Numbered from the stretch's first letter, positions 34,216 to 42,690 are shown. The stretch is DNA of 64,000 nucleotides from Phascolarctobacterium_A sp902463975 (GCF_902463975.1 NZ_CABQHJ010000007.1:12816-76815); one strand, 5' to 3'. Made by a program: numbers and translations. Notes: a model not told the origin generated them from the letters alone.

Positions 34216-34244
34216 TTGACAATGCTTGTCTTTTCTTGTATAAT
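34216..34244 (+). promoter_or_regulatory. Consensus sigma-A promoter for rpsU-yqeY
   Basis: A perfect TTGACA, a 17-bp spacer and a perfect TATAAT, the best promoter in the window, starting 4 bases after the HIT gene stop. It fits the high expression expected for a ribosomal protein. Confidence 0.85.
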
Positions 34245-34252
34245 TAATCAGT

Positions 34253-34311
34253 AAGTGTTTTTAGCTGGCAACAGCTGAAAACTTAATTTGCATATACACT
34301 TCCCTAAGTGT
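34253..34311 (+). promoter_or_regulatory. Structured 5' leader of rpsU (two hairpins)
   Basis: Hairpin 1 pairs AAGT-(gt)-TTTTAGCTG with CAGCTGAAAA-CTT around a GCAA tetraloop. Hairpin 2 is ACACTT-ccct-AAGTGT, ending just before the GGAGGGAGGG SD. An autoregulatory ribosomal-protein leader is possible, but I do not recognise a named class. Confidence 0.45.
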
Positions 34312-34330
34312 GTGGAGGGAGGGAGAACAG

Positions 34331-34507
34331 ATGGCAGAAATTAAAGTTGGCAAGAATGAAACTTTAGACAGCGCACTGCGCAGATTTAAAAGAGCAACAC
34401 AAAAGGCAGGCATTCTTTCTGAGGTAAGAAAACGCGAGCACTATGAAAAGCCGAGCGTTGCACGTAAGAAAAAATCCGAAGCAGCCAGAAAACGTAAAAC
34501 CAGATAA
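34331..34507 (+). CDS. rpsU: 30S ribosomal protein S21
   Basis: 58 residues from the ATG (an in-frame GTG 21 bases upstream overlaps the SD). It is a small basic protein of the 30S platform. KNETLDSALRRFKR and the Lys/Arg-rich tail RKKKSEAARKRKTR are typical of the family. yqeY starts 15 bases downstream, the standard rpsU-yqeY pair. Confidence 0.97.
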   Translation: MAEIKVGKNETLDSALRRFKRATQKAGILSEVRKREHYEKPSVARKKKSEAARKRKTR

Positions 34508-34522
34508 TTGGAGGCGGGCTGT

Positions 34523-34972
34523 ATGTCTATAAAAGACCAATTGACTGCTGATATGAAGCAGGCCATGAAGGACAGAGAAGCAGGTAAGCTGCGTTTGTCT
34601 GTTATCCGCATGGTGCGTGCTAATATTAAAAACGTTGAAATCAATGACAAAAAGGAACTTACAGATGATGAGGTTCTGGCTGTCTTGATGAAAGAGGTCA
34701 AAATGCGTCAGGATTCTGTTGAGGAATTCCAAAAAGCAGGTCGTGACGAATTGGTTGCCCAAGCTAAGGAAGAAATTGCTATACTGAAAAAATATCTTCC
34801 GGAAGCTCTCAGCGATGACGAGCTGAAGGCTATCGTGGCAGAAGTTATTGCTGCTGTTGGTGCTACAAGTCCCAAGGATATGGGCAAGGTAATGCCGGCA
34901 GTTATGGCAAAAACCAAAGGCCGTGCAGATGGCAAACGTATTAACGTTATGGTTCGTGAATTGCTCAAATAA
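34523..34972 (+). CDS. yqeY: GatB/YqeY domain protein
   Basis: 149 residues from the ATG behind TTGGAGGCGG. It is a helical protein related to the tRNA-binding tail of GatB. KQAMKDREAGKLRLSVIRM, VKMRQDSVEEFQKAGR and DMGKVMPAVMAKTKGRADGK are family blocks. The cellular role is unclear. In Bacillus it is followed by nfeD (yqeZ) and floA (yqfA). Here those genes are found only at 49.4 kb, after the island that begins just downstream. Confidence 0.95.
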   Translation: MSIKDQLTADMKQAMKDREAGKLRLSVIRMVRANIKNVEINDKKELTDDEVLAVLMKEVKMRQDSVEEFQKAGRDELVAQAKEEIAILKKYLPEALSDDELKAIVAEVIAAVGATSPKDMGKVMPAVMAKTKGRADGKRINVMVRELLK

Positions 34973-34980
34973 CAACTGAT

Positions 34981-35083
34981 AACCGTGCTAAGAGAAATCT
35001 TGGCGCGGTTATTTTACTTTATAGGGATTATGGGTGAGAGAACTGTATGCTTTTCCTGCGCGGAAAAGTATACAGCTTTTTTA
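34981..35083 (+). terminator. Two tandem terminators ending the rpsU-yqeY operon
   Basis: The first is AACCGTGC/GCGCGGTT with ATTTTA (34981-35015). The second, stronger, has 14-bp arms 35043-35056 and 35062-35075 followed by CTTTTTTAT. They insulate the core operon from the hsd genes. The remaining gap to hsdR (about 120 bases) is AT-rich, with a small TGTTTT-gcg-AAAACA hairpin and no convincing promoter. Confidence 0.8.
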
Positions 35084-35205
35084 TTGCGGCATCTGTGCAG
35101 GCAATATCCGCTGTTTTGCGAAAACATATTCAGCAGGTAAATTTTATTTCAAGGCGAATATAAATATATTATTATCATTTTTACAGCTCAAAGGAGGCCG
35201 TTTTT

Positions 35206-38200
35206 ATGGCATCTGGCTTCAGCTTTTTACGCACACAATTTCCCGGTCTGGAAAAAACAGGCGAGTTCGCGGAGCGCTATCTGTACAGCGATTCCAACTC
35301 CTGCCTTTTTAAGCTGGGCCTGCTGTGCGAAGATATCGTTAATAAAATGTTTGACTTTGACAATATAGCAATGCCTTATCAGATGAAGGATACACTGGTA
35401 AACAAAATCCGCCTGCTGGAAAACGAAGAGTATATCACAGAGGATTTGGCACGTATTATGCACCGCCTGCGCTTGGGCGGTAACGAAGCGCGCCATGAAG
35501 GAACAGATTCGCTGCAGAAGGCCAAGCTGCTGCTGCCGCAGGCGTACAGTCTTTGCGAATGGTTTATGCAGGTGTACGGTGATTATACCTATCAGCCCAA
35601 AGAATATCATTTGCCGGCGGAGCAGCCGGAGGCAGTCTTTGTTGAAACTGCCAAGGATAAGGCAGAGGAAGCGCGCCTGCGTAAGCAGGATAACGAAAAG
35701 GCGCAGCAGGCTGTGCCTGTGCCGCAGCAGGAGCGCAGCAAAACGAACCTGCAGGCTGCCAACAGACGACCGAAGACGGAAGCGGAAACACGCTGCCTGA
35801 TTGACGAGCAGCTGCGTCAGGTTGGCTGGGAGGCCGACACCACTGTTTTGCGTTACAGCAAGGGCTGCCGTCCTGCGAAGGGACGCAATCTTGCGATTGC
35901 CGAATGGCCTACGGACAAGGTGCCGGGCAACGAAGAAAAGGGCTACGCGGATTATGCGCTCTTTATCGGCACGGAGCTTGTGGGCTTTATCGAGGCGAAA
36001 AAGTGGGACACGGATATTTCCAGCGTTATCAGCTACCAATGCAAGGATTATGCGCGCGCTGTGAGAAAATGCGATGCGGAATATTTGCTGGGACAGTGGC
36101 AGGATTTTAAGGTGCCTTTTGTTTTTGCTGCCAACGGCAGGCCGTATGTGCAGCAGCTGCAGATAAAATCCGGCATCTGGTTTGCGGATTTGCGTCAAAG
36201 CGGCAATATGCCGCGTGCTATGGCAGGCTGGCCTTCTCCCTTAGGTTTGAAGGAAATGCTGCAGGAAAATACTGCGGAGGGCAACGCTGCTCTCGATGCT
36301 TTGCCGTATGACTTTTTGAAGGACGAAAACGGCCTGCATCTGCGCGATTATCAGCTGAAGGCTGTGCAGGCGGTGGATGAGGCAGTGCGCTGCGGCAAGC
36401 GGACGGCGCTGCTGGCGATGGCCACAGGCACCGGCAAAACACGCACGGTTTTGGGCATGATTTACCGCTTTTTGAAGGCGAAGCGCTTTAAGCGTATTTT
36501 ATTCCTTGTTGACCGCAACGCTTTGGGCGTGCAGGCGCAGGATGTCTTTAAAGAGGTTAAGCTGGAAAGCCTGCAGACGCTGGACCAGATTTACAATATC
36601 AAGGAGCTTACCGATAAGCTGATTGATGCGGAAACCGCCGTGCACGTTGCTACCGTACAGGGCATGATGAAGCGCATTATGTATGCCGAAAGTGAGGAGC
36701 GCATTCCTGCAGTCAGCGATTATGATTTGATTATTATTGACGAGGCGCACCGTGGTTATATTCTGGATAAGGAAATGGCAGAGGCGGAGCAGCTTTACCG
36801 CGACCAGCGCGATTACCAGAGCAAGTACCGCTATGTGCTGGATTATTTTAATGCGGTAAAAATTGCGCTCACCGCAACGCCTGCTCTGCAGACAACGGAA
36901 ATTTTCGGCGAGCCTGTTTATACCTACACCTATCGCGAGGCTGTGCTGGATGGTTATCTGATTGACCATGACGCACCGCATCAGCTGACAACGAAGCTCA
37001 GCGAGCAGGGAATTCAGCTCAAAAAGGGCGATACTGTTAAGTATATCAACAAGCAGACAGGCGAGCTTGATACGGCTTATTTGGATGATGATGTCGATTT
37101 TGATGTCGACCAGTTCAACCGCCGTGTTATCGTGCCGGAATTCAACAGGGCAGTGCTGGCGGAGATTGCCAAAAATCTTTATCCCGACGCGCCGGAAACC
37201 TACGGCAAAACGCTGATTTACGCTGCTACCGATACGCATGCCGATATGATTGTGAGCATACTGCAGGAGCTTTATGCCAAGGATAATCTGGACAGCGATG
37301 CGATTATGAAGATTACCGGCAGCGTGGCTAACGGTGACCAAAAAAAGATTCAGGAAAAAATTAAACGCTTTAAGAATGAACGCTTCCCGAGCATTGTCGT
37401 AACAGTGGATTTGCTGACTACCGGTATCGACGTGCCGGAGATTACTACGCTGGTGTTTATGCGCTGCGTGAAATCGCGTATTTTGTTTGAGCAGATGCTG
37501 GGACGTGCGACGCGCCGCTGCGATAAAATCGGCAAGGATCATTTTGAGATTTATGACCCGGTGGGCGTATACGACAGCCTACAGCCGGTGGTGACGATGC
37601 CTGCGGTTGCCAATCCGCAGATTTCCGTGCAGGATTTGCTGAAGCAGCTTGATGAAGCGGAGGCAGCGGAGGCGATTACCGATATTGCCAAGCAGGTGGC
37701 CTTAAAGCTGCGCCGCAAGGTGAATAAGCTGGACGAGCAGACGAAGAAGGAATTTGTGCTGGCTACGGGCAAGGATGTGGCAGCCTTTGCCGGCGAGCTG
37801 CAGCAGGCGGATGCAGCCAAGGCTAAGGAGCTTTTGCTGCAGCATAAAGAGGCGCTGGTGCAGCTGGAAAAATACCGGGCCGGCGGCAATATGGGCGGCA
37901 TGATTTACGACGGCAAGGATGAGCTTACCGGTCATACGCGCGGCTACGGTGCGCAAAAGACCAAGCCCGGAGATTATCTGAACGATTTTGCGGCGTACTT
38001 AAAGAGCCACGCCAACGAAATTGCTGCCCTGCATATCATTTGCACCCGTCCCAAGGATTTGACGAAGGCGCAGCTGAAGGAGCTGCTGCTGACGCTCGAT
38101 GCCAACGGCTTTACGGCGCTGCAGCTGAACGATGCCTATTCGGAATATACGAACAGCACGATGGTGGCAGGCATTATCAGCCTTATCAGGCGCTATATGC

Positions 38201-38481
38201 TGGGAACGGAGCTGGTGAGCAAAAACTCGCAGCTGAGTCGTGCCTTTGACAAGCTCAACCAAAAGCACAAGTTTACGCCTGCCCAGCAGAAGTGGCTGGA
38301 TATCATCCGCAGCTATATGCAGCAGCAGGATATTTTGAGCGTGGAGGCCTTTAAGGAGGACAAACGATTGCAGCGCTTGGGCGGTTATGCGCGGGCACAA
38401 AAAATATTCGCCGACGATTTGGATAATATCGTGAGCGAATTCAACGGTTATTTATATGAAGATGGAGGCAAGACTGCGTGA
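35206..38481 (+). CDS. hsdR: Type I restriction enzyme R subunit (HsdR) with DUF4145-like N-terminus
   Basis: 1,091 residues. In order: a helical DUF4145-like domain (about 1-125, with ARIMHRLRLGGNEARHEG), a charged linker, the HsdR nuclease domain with D249 (YADYALF) and E263-A-K265 (FIEAKK), the helicase motor with Walker A ATGTGKT (406-412) and DEAH (512-515), and a C-terminal subunit-contact region. It translocates and cuts DNA that lacks the cognate methylation. SD AAAGGAGG. The stop overlaps the GTG start of hsdM (GTGA), so the two are translationally coupled. Confidence 0.95.
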   Translation: MASGFSFLRTQFPGLEKTGEFAERYLYSDSNSCLFKLGLLCEDIVNKMFDFDNIAMPYQMKDTLVNKIRLLENEEYITEDLARIMHRLRLGGNEARHEGTDSLQKAKLLLPQAYSLCEWFMQVYGDYTYQPKEYHLPAEQPEAVFVETAKDKAEEARLRKQDNEKAQQAVPVPQQERSKTNLQAANRRPKTEAETRCLIDEQLRQVGWEADTTVLRYSKGCRPAKGRNLAIAEWPTDKVPGNEEKGYADYALFIGTELVGFIEAKKWDTDISSVISYQCKDYARAVRKCDAEYLLGQWQDFKVPFVFAANGRPYVQQLQIKSGIWFADLRQSGNMPRAMAGWPSPLGLKEMLQENTAEGNAALDALPYDFLKDENGLHLRDYQLKAVQAVDEAVRCGKRTALLAMATGTGKTRTVLGMIYRFLKAKRFKRILFLVDRNALGVQAQDVFKEVKLESLQTLDQIYNIKELTDKLIDAETAVHVATVQGMMKRIMYAESEERIPAVSDYDLIIIDEAHRGYILDKEMAEAEQLYRDQRDYQSKYRYVLDYFNAVKIALTATPALQTTEIFGEPVYTYTYREAVLDGYLIDHDAPHQLTTKLSEQGIQLKKGDTVKYINKQTGELDTAYLDDDVDFDVDQFNRRVIVPEFNRAVLAEIAKNLYPDAPETYGKTLIYAATDTHADMIVSILQELYAKDNLDSDAIMKITGSVANGDQKKIQEKIKRFKNERFPSIVVTVDLLTTGIDVPEITTLVFMRCVKSRILFEQMLGRATRRCDKIGKDHFEIYDPVGVYDSLQPVVTMPAVANPQISVQDLLKQLDEAEAAEAITDIAKQVALKLRRKVNKLDEQTKKEFVLATGKDVAAFAGELQQADAAKAKELLLQHKEALVQLEKYRAGGNMGGMIYDGKDELTGHTRGYGAQKTKPGDYLNDFAAYLKSHANEIAALHIICTRPKDLTKAQLKELLLTLDANGFTALQLNDAYSEYTNSTMVAGIISLIRRYMLGTELVSKNSQLSRAFDKLNQKHKFTPAQQKWLDIIRSYMQQQDILSVEAFKEDKRLQRLGGYARAQKIFADDLDNIVSEFNGYLYEDGGKTA

Positions 38482-39890
38482 ATACACAGGAGATTGTAGC
38501 GAAGCTCTGGAATTTGTGTAATGTGTTGCGTGATGACGGCATTACCTATCATCAGTACGTTACGGAGCTGACATATATTTTATTTTTGAAAATGGCCAAG
38601 GAAACCAGCAGCGAGGAAAATATCCCGGAGGGTTATCGCTGGGATGATTTGCTGGCGCGCAAGGGATTGGAGCTGAAGAGCTTTTACAAGGAGCTGCTTG
38701 ATTATTTGGGCGAGCGGTGCACGGGACGCATTCAGGAGATTTACAAGGGCGCGGCGACGAACATCGACGAGCCGAAGAATCTGGAAAAGATTATCAGGAC
38801 GATTGACGAGCTGGACTGGTTCAGTGCGAAGGAGGAGGGTCTGGGTAATCTTTACGAGGGACTGCTGGAAAAGAACGCTAACGAAAAGAAGAGCGGCGCA
38901 GGACAGTACTTCACTCCGCGTGTGCTGATTGACGTAATGACGCGCCTGGTGGCACCCAAGGCCGGCGAGCGCTGCAACGATCCTGCCTGCGGTACCTTCG
39001 GCTTTATGATTGCGGCAAGCAATTTCGTGCGTGAGCAGACGAACGATTTCTTTGATTTGGATGAGGAAACGGCGGAGTTTGAATATACGCAGGCCTTCAC
39101 CGGCTGCGAGCTGGTGCATGATACGCACCGCCTGGCGCTGATGAACGCTATGCTGCATGATATCCAGAGCAAAATTATTTTGGGCGATACGCTTTCCAAT
39201 GTGGGCAAGGAGATGCAGGGCTATGACGTTGTGCTGACAAACCCGCCCTTCGGTACGAAAAAAGGCGGCGAGCGTGCAACGCGTGACGACTTTACTTATC
39301 CCACGAGCAACAAGCAGCTGAACTTCCTGCAGCATATCTACCGCAGCCTGAAGGCTGACGGCAAGGCGCGTGCAGCCGTGGTGCTGCCGGACAATGTGCT
39401 TTTTGCTGACGGTGACGGCGAAAGGATTCGTGTCGACTTGATGGATAAGTGCAATCTGCACACTATTCTGCGCTTGCCGACAGGTATTTTTTACGCGCAG
39501 GGTGTCAAGACCAACGTACTCTTCTTTACGCGCGAAAAAACAGATAAGGACAGCACCAAGGCCGTGTGGTTTTATGATTTGCGCACCAATATGCCCTCCT
39601 TCGGCAAGACGAACCCGCTGAAGGCGAGTGACTTTGCCGGCTTTGAGGCAGCCTACACGGCAGAGGACAGAAGCAAGGTAGAGGACGAGCGCTGGCAGTG
39701 CTTTACGCGTGAGGAAATCGCGCAAAAGGGCAACAGTCTGGATTTGGGCCTGATTAAGGACGACAGCGTGCTGGATTACGAGGATTTGCCGGACCCGGCG
39801 GAAAGCGCGGCGGAGGCTGCGGAAAAGCTGGCGGAGGCCGTGGATTTGCTGCAGAGTGTGGCGCAGGAGCTGAGGAGCTTGCAAAGATAA
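38478..39890 (+). CDS. hsdM: Type I restriction-modification DNA methylase subunit (HsdM)
   Basis: 470 residues, starting with GTG inside the hsdR stop. N6-adenine methylase: an N-terminal helical HsdM domain (about 1-130), GAGQYFTPRVLIDVM, the SAM motif DPACGTFGFM (from D168) and the catalytic NPPFG (N255). It forms the M2S core with HsdS. A Glu/Ala-rich C-terminal helix ends the protein. hsdS does not follow directly: 583 bases holding a repeat and a toxin-antitoxin-like locus intervene. Confidence 0.95.
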   Translation: MNTQEIVAKLWNLCNVLRDDGITYHQYVTELTYILFLKMAKETSSEENIPEGYRWDDLLARKGLELKSFYKELLDYLGERCTGRIQEIYKGAATNIDEPKNLEKIIRTIDELDWFSAKEEGLGNLYEGLLEKNANEKKSGAGQYFTPRVLIDVMTRLVAPKAGERCNDPACGTFGFMIAASNFVREQTNDFFDLDEETAEFEYTQAFTGCELVHDTHRLALMNAMLHDIQSKIILGDTLSNVGKEMQGYDVVLTNPPFGTKKGGERATRDDFTYPTSNKQLNFLQHIYRSLKADGKARAAVVLPDNVLFADGDGERIRVDLMDKCNLHTILRLPTGIFYAQGVKTNVLFFTREKTDKDSTKAVWFYDLRTNMPSFGKTNPLKASDFAGFEAAYTAEDRSKVEDERWQCFTREEIAQKGNSLDLGLIKDDSVLDYEDLPDPAESAAEAAEKLAEAVDLLQSVAQELRSLQR

Positions 39891-39925
39891 AGGTAGAGAT
39901 TGAAGGAAGAAGGAAGAAAGGGAAG

Positions 39926-40094
39926 AGCCTCTCCTTGGGGAGACAAGGTGAATTGCCCGTAGGGCAAGAGAAGGCGCCCTGGGGCGGGTGGCATCGCGTA
40001 GCGATGACGGAGAGGGGTTCACTATAAGAAAGCATAAAGACAGCATACCCCTCTCAGTCGCCCTGCGGGCGCCAGCTCCCCCCGAGGGGAGCCT
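39926..40094. repeat. MITE-like paired-module repeat M3 between hsdM and hsdS
   Basis: It begins 36 bases after the hsdM stop. The left module GCCTCTCCTTGGGG ... GAGAGGGG includes the extra segment of about 43 bp shared with M2. The right module is CCCCTCTCAGTCGCC ... GGGGAGCC. The outward ends are GCCTCTCC/GGGGAGCC, as in M1 and M4. Confidence 0.75.
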
Positions 40095-40157
40095 TTCACT
40101 ACATTCTGCACAAATTCAACACTTGCAAAGCTATGAATTGTGTGGTATATTAGACAT

Positions 40158-40248
40158 AGAAAAAGACAACCGCCCACAGAGGTGGGTTGCCGAGTTTAGT
40201 TAAGAAAAATCCGCTCCGAGCTCGCCAAAGTCAAGGGGCGGTTTTTCT
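40158..40248 (+). ncRNA. Candidate antisense RNA antitoxin, copy 1 (about 90 nt)
   Basis: The promoter is TTGCAA (40123-40128), a 17-bp spacer and TATATT (40146-40151). The RNA would start near 40158, fold a 5' hairpin (CAACCGCCCAC-agag-GTGGGTTG) and end at the terminator CCGCTCC ... GGGGCGG plus TTTTT (40211-40246). It converges with the toxin transcript, so the terminator region is fully complementary between the two RNAs. The toxin mRNA leader carries a related hairpin. Confidence 0.65.
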
Positions 40249-40266
40249 ATGTCCGTAACTTTTTTA

Positions 40267-40350
40267 CTATTTGTTCTTAAAAATGAACGTAAGTAATGCT
40301 ACGATAAAAACTCCAAAGGACATTAAATCCTGAAAGCTGAAATATACCAT
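40267..40350 (-). CDS. Holin-like type I toxin peptide, copy 1 (27 aa)
   Basis: The peptide is a single hydrophobic helix (SFQDLMSFGVFIVALLTFIF) with a basic end KNK, like the putative holin-like toxin (TxpA/BsrG-related) peptides of Firmicutes that damage membranes. I chose the second ATG because it stands 8 bases after a perfect GGAGG. An ATG two codons earlier (40356) overlaps the SD. The promoter on the minus strand is TTGCTT (40437-40442), a 17-bp spacer and TAAAAT (40414-40419). The terminator is shared with the antisense RNA. Confidence 0.75.
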   Translation of the reverse strand: MVYFSFQDLMSFGVFIVALLTFIFKNK

Positions 40351-40473
40351 AGACATCACCTCCATTCGTAGAGAATGAAGGCAATCCCACCCCGTGAACC
40401 GGTTGTCAAAAACATTTTATCATAAATTATAGATTAAAGCAATAGAATGTTTGCTTATAAAGGAGAGCTGGCA

Positions 40474-41880
40474 ATGCCAAAGAAAAAGACAGCATTGACA
40501 ATAGAAGAACGCTTGCAGCAGGCGTTGGTGCCTGCGGAGGAACAGCCTTATGAGGTGCCGGAGAATTGGGTGTGGGTGAGGCTAGGAGCAGTTTGTGGTT
40601 TTGAAAGAGGTATAACCTTTCCTTCTTCCGCAAAACAAAATGAAAGGGATGATGAAAACATCCCATGCCTTAGAACTGCTAATGTTCAAGATGAATTAGA
40701 ATTAAATGATCTAATATACGTTAACAAAAAATATTATAAAAATAATAGTGATAAACTTATTAGAGAAAATGACATTATAATGTCTACTGCAAATTCGCGC
40801 GAACTTGTCGGAAAAACCTCTTTTGTTTATAAGGTGGACTATCCGATGATTTTCGGTGGGTTTGTTATGGCGTTGCGTGCTAATAAGTTATTGAGTAAGT
40901 TTTTATTCTACTACTTGCGTTTAGAGTTTTTGCTTGGCAGATTTAGAGGAGAGTCAACACAAACAACAAATATTGCTAATATTAGTAGTAGTGTACTTGG
41001 TGAGTATATATTTCCTCTCCCACCACTTTCCGAACAGCAACGCATTGTTGAGCGCATTGGGGAGCTTTTAGCCAAACTGGATGAAGCGAAGGAAAGATTG
41101 CAGGAGGTTGCCGACAGCTTTGCTGTGCGCAAGGCGGCAATTTTGCACAAGGCATTCACGGGTGAGCTGACAAAGCAGTGGCGTCGGGAAAACGGCGTGA
41201 GCGATGAAAGTTGGGAAGAAAGTAATTTAGGGAGTTTTATTGCATGTGGACCTCAAAATGGTCTATACAAACCCAAAAGCTCTTATGGAGATGGCATAAG
41301 AATCATTAGAATAGATGCTTTTTATGATGGCGTAATAGAACAATGGGATGAGTTGAAAAGACTTAGACTTGATGAAAATGAAATTAAATGCTATTCGTTA
41401 AATCTTAATGATATTTTAATCAATAGAGTTAATAGCATGCAATATTTAGGTAAATCTGCTTTGGTTAGAGAACTTAAAGATGCATGTGTTTTTGAAAGCA
41501 ATATAATGAGATTGTCTGTTGATGAGAGCAGGATTTATCCTGAATTTTTAATTTCATTTCTTAATTCTCAAATGGGGTTAAACGAATTAAGAAAAAATGC
41601 TAAGCAGGCTGTTAATCAAGCGAGCATAAATCAACAAGATATAAAAAATGTTATTATAAATCTCCCATCCCTCCCCGAACAGCACGAAATCGTGCGCCTC
41701 ATCGACGATCTGTTGGCACGCGAGCGCGCAGCACAGCAGACTGCGGAGCAGGCGCTGGCGAGCATCGACCTGATGAAGAAATCCATCCTTGCGCGTGCCT
41801 TCCGTGGTGAGCTGGGCACGAACAAAGCGAGCGAAGTGAGTGCGCTGGAGCTGCTGCGGCAGGTGTTGGCGGAAAACTGA
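40474..41880 (+). CDS. hsdS: Type I restriction-modification specificity subunit (HsdS)
   Basis: 468 residues from the ATG behind AAGGAG (an in-frame ATG at 40447 lies in the duplicated repeat and is rejected). Two target-recognition domains (about 40560-41010 and 41215-41665) are each followed by a conserved helical spacer: PLPPLSEQQRIVERIGELL and NLPSLPEQHEIVRLIDDLL. It selects the bipartite DNA site for HsdM/HsdR. The recognition domains are clearly AT-richer than the spacers and flanking genes, as expected for domains exchanged by transfer. It is separated from hsdRM by a + strand terminator. Confidence 0.93.
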   Translation: MPKKKTALTIEERLQQALVPAEEQPYEVPENWVWVRLGAVCGFERGITFPSSAKQNERDDENIPCLRTANVQDELELNDLIYVNKKYYKNNSDKLIRENDIIMSTANSRELVGKTSFVYKVDYPMIFGGFVMALRANKLLSKFLFYYLRLEFLLGRFRGESTQTTNIANISSSVLGEYIFPLPPLSEQQRIVERIGELLAKLDEAKERLQEVADSFAVRKAAILHKAFTGELTKQWRRENGVSDESWEESNLGSFIACGPQNGLYKPKSSYGDGIRIIRIDAFYDGVIEQWDELKRLRLDENEIKCYSLNLNDILINRVNSMQYLGKSALVRELKDACVFESNIMRLSVDESRIYPEFLISFLNSQMGLNELRKNAKQAVNQASINQQDIKNVIINLPSLPEQHEIVRLIDDLLARERAAQQTAEQALASIDLMKKSILARAFRGELGTNKASEVSALELLRQVLAEN

Positions 41881-41921
41881 ACATAAGCAAAGAAGAGCAT
41901 GTTATTATAGGGAGTGATATT

Positions 41922-42647
41922 ATGCGTATTGTGGCTTGTGATGATGATGTAAGCGAGCTGGAAGAGCTTAAACGGCAACTGCAGGAAATAGGCAGGAAGT
42001 ATCAGCTGCTTTTGGATATACGTACATTTACTGAAGGGGAGCAGTGCTGTGAATACTTGTTTTTAAATAGCGCTGACATTGTCTTTATGGATATCTATTT
42101 GAAGCCTGGTAATGGCGTGGAGTTTGTGCGGCGTTTGCGCCAGCACAGGCTTAACTTTAAGCTGGTCTTTCTTACTTCGAGTAATGACTTTGCCATCGAA
42201 AGCTATGAGCTGGAGGCAGCGTATTATCTGCTGAAGCCCTTGCAGCCGGAAAAGCTGGAGCAGGCGCTGAAGCGCTGCGGTGTTTTTGACAAGGAAGAGT
42301 ATGTTACCTTTGATACTGTAGCTGAGACGGTAAAGCTAAAGCCCAAGGACATTATCGTTGTAGAGGTGCAGGATAAATACTGCTATATTCACACAGCACA
42401 ACGCACCTATAAGGTGTACAGCTCCATCAACAAGGTGCGGGAAAAGCTGACACAGGATTATTTTCTGCTGACCTATCGCAGCGTGCTGATTAACATGCAT
42501 TATGTAGAGGGTGTCTACAGCAATTATTTTTTGCTGGGCAATGGCTTCAAGGCACCAATCAGGGTGCGCGACAGCGCAGCTGTGCGCAACGCCTATATGC
42601 AGTGGGCGCTGCTGCAGGATTTAGGATACTTTGTTATAAAAGAATAG
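41922..42647 (+). CDS. LytTR-type response regulator
   Basis: 241 residues. An N-terminal receiver domain (DDDVSELEELK at the acidic pocket, phospho-acceptor D57 in IVFMDIYLKPGNG, FLTSSNDFAIESYELEAAYYLLKP at the switch) is followed by a C-terminal LytTR DNA-binding domain (about 135-235: IIVVEVQDKYCYIHT, FLLTYRSVLINMHYVEGV). LytTR proteins bind direct repeats spaced two helical turns apart. Such a repeat lies upstream of the next gene, the adhesin. No kinase is adjacent. It starts behind AGGGAGTG and ends in a strong terminator. Confidence 0.93.
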   Translation: MRIVACDDDVSELEELKRQLQEIGRKYQLLLDIRTFTEGEQCCEYLFLNSADIVFMDIYLKPGNGVEFVRRLRQHRLNFKLVFLTSSNDFAIESYELEAAYYLLKPLQPEKLEQALKRCGVFDKEEYVTFDTVAETVKLKPKDIIVVEVQDKYCYIHTAQRTYKVYSSINKVREKLTQDYFLLTYRSVLINMHYVEGVYSNYFLLGNGFKAPIRVRDSAAVRNAYMQWALLQDLGYFVIKE

Positions 42648-42690
42648 AACCTCCGTTACGGTCATGAAGACCGTTGCGGAGGTTTTTTTA
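42648..42690 (+). terminator. Rho-independent terminator after the LytTR regulator
   Basis: The AACCTCCG/CGGAGGTT stem has an inner ACGGTC-atgaa-GACCGT stem, followed by TTTTTTT. It starts directly after the stop codon. Confidence 0.9.

Larger units (their letters stand above)
40121..40462. repeat. Duplicated toxin-antitoxin-like locus, copy 1
   Basis: A block of about 340 bp, nearly identical to 48318-48657. It contains a + strand small RNA with its own promoter, a shared terminator and a minus-strand 27-29 codon hydrophobic peptide gene with its own promoter. The toxin-coding part is identical in both copies. Differences cluster in RNA loops and promoter spacers. The block ends 2-5 bases before the hsdS SD. 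Confidence 0.85.

Noticed and set aside
40447..40473. Earlier in-frame ATG for hsdS
   Set aside because: It lies in the duplicated toxin-antitoxin block upstream of the AAGGAG SD. The same sequence occurs in copy 2 without hsdS.
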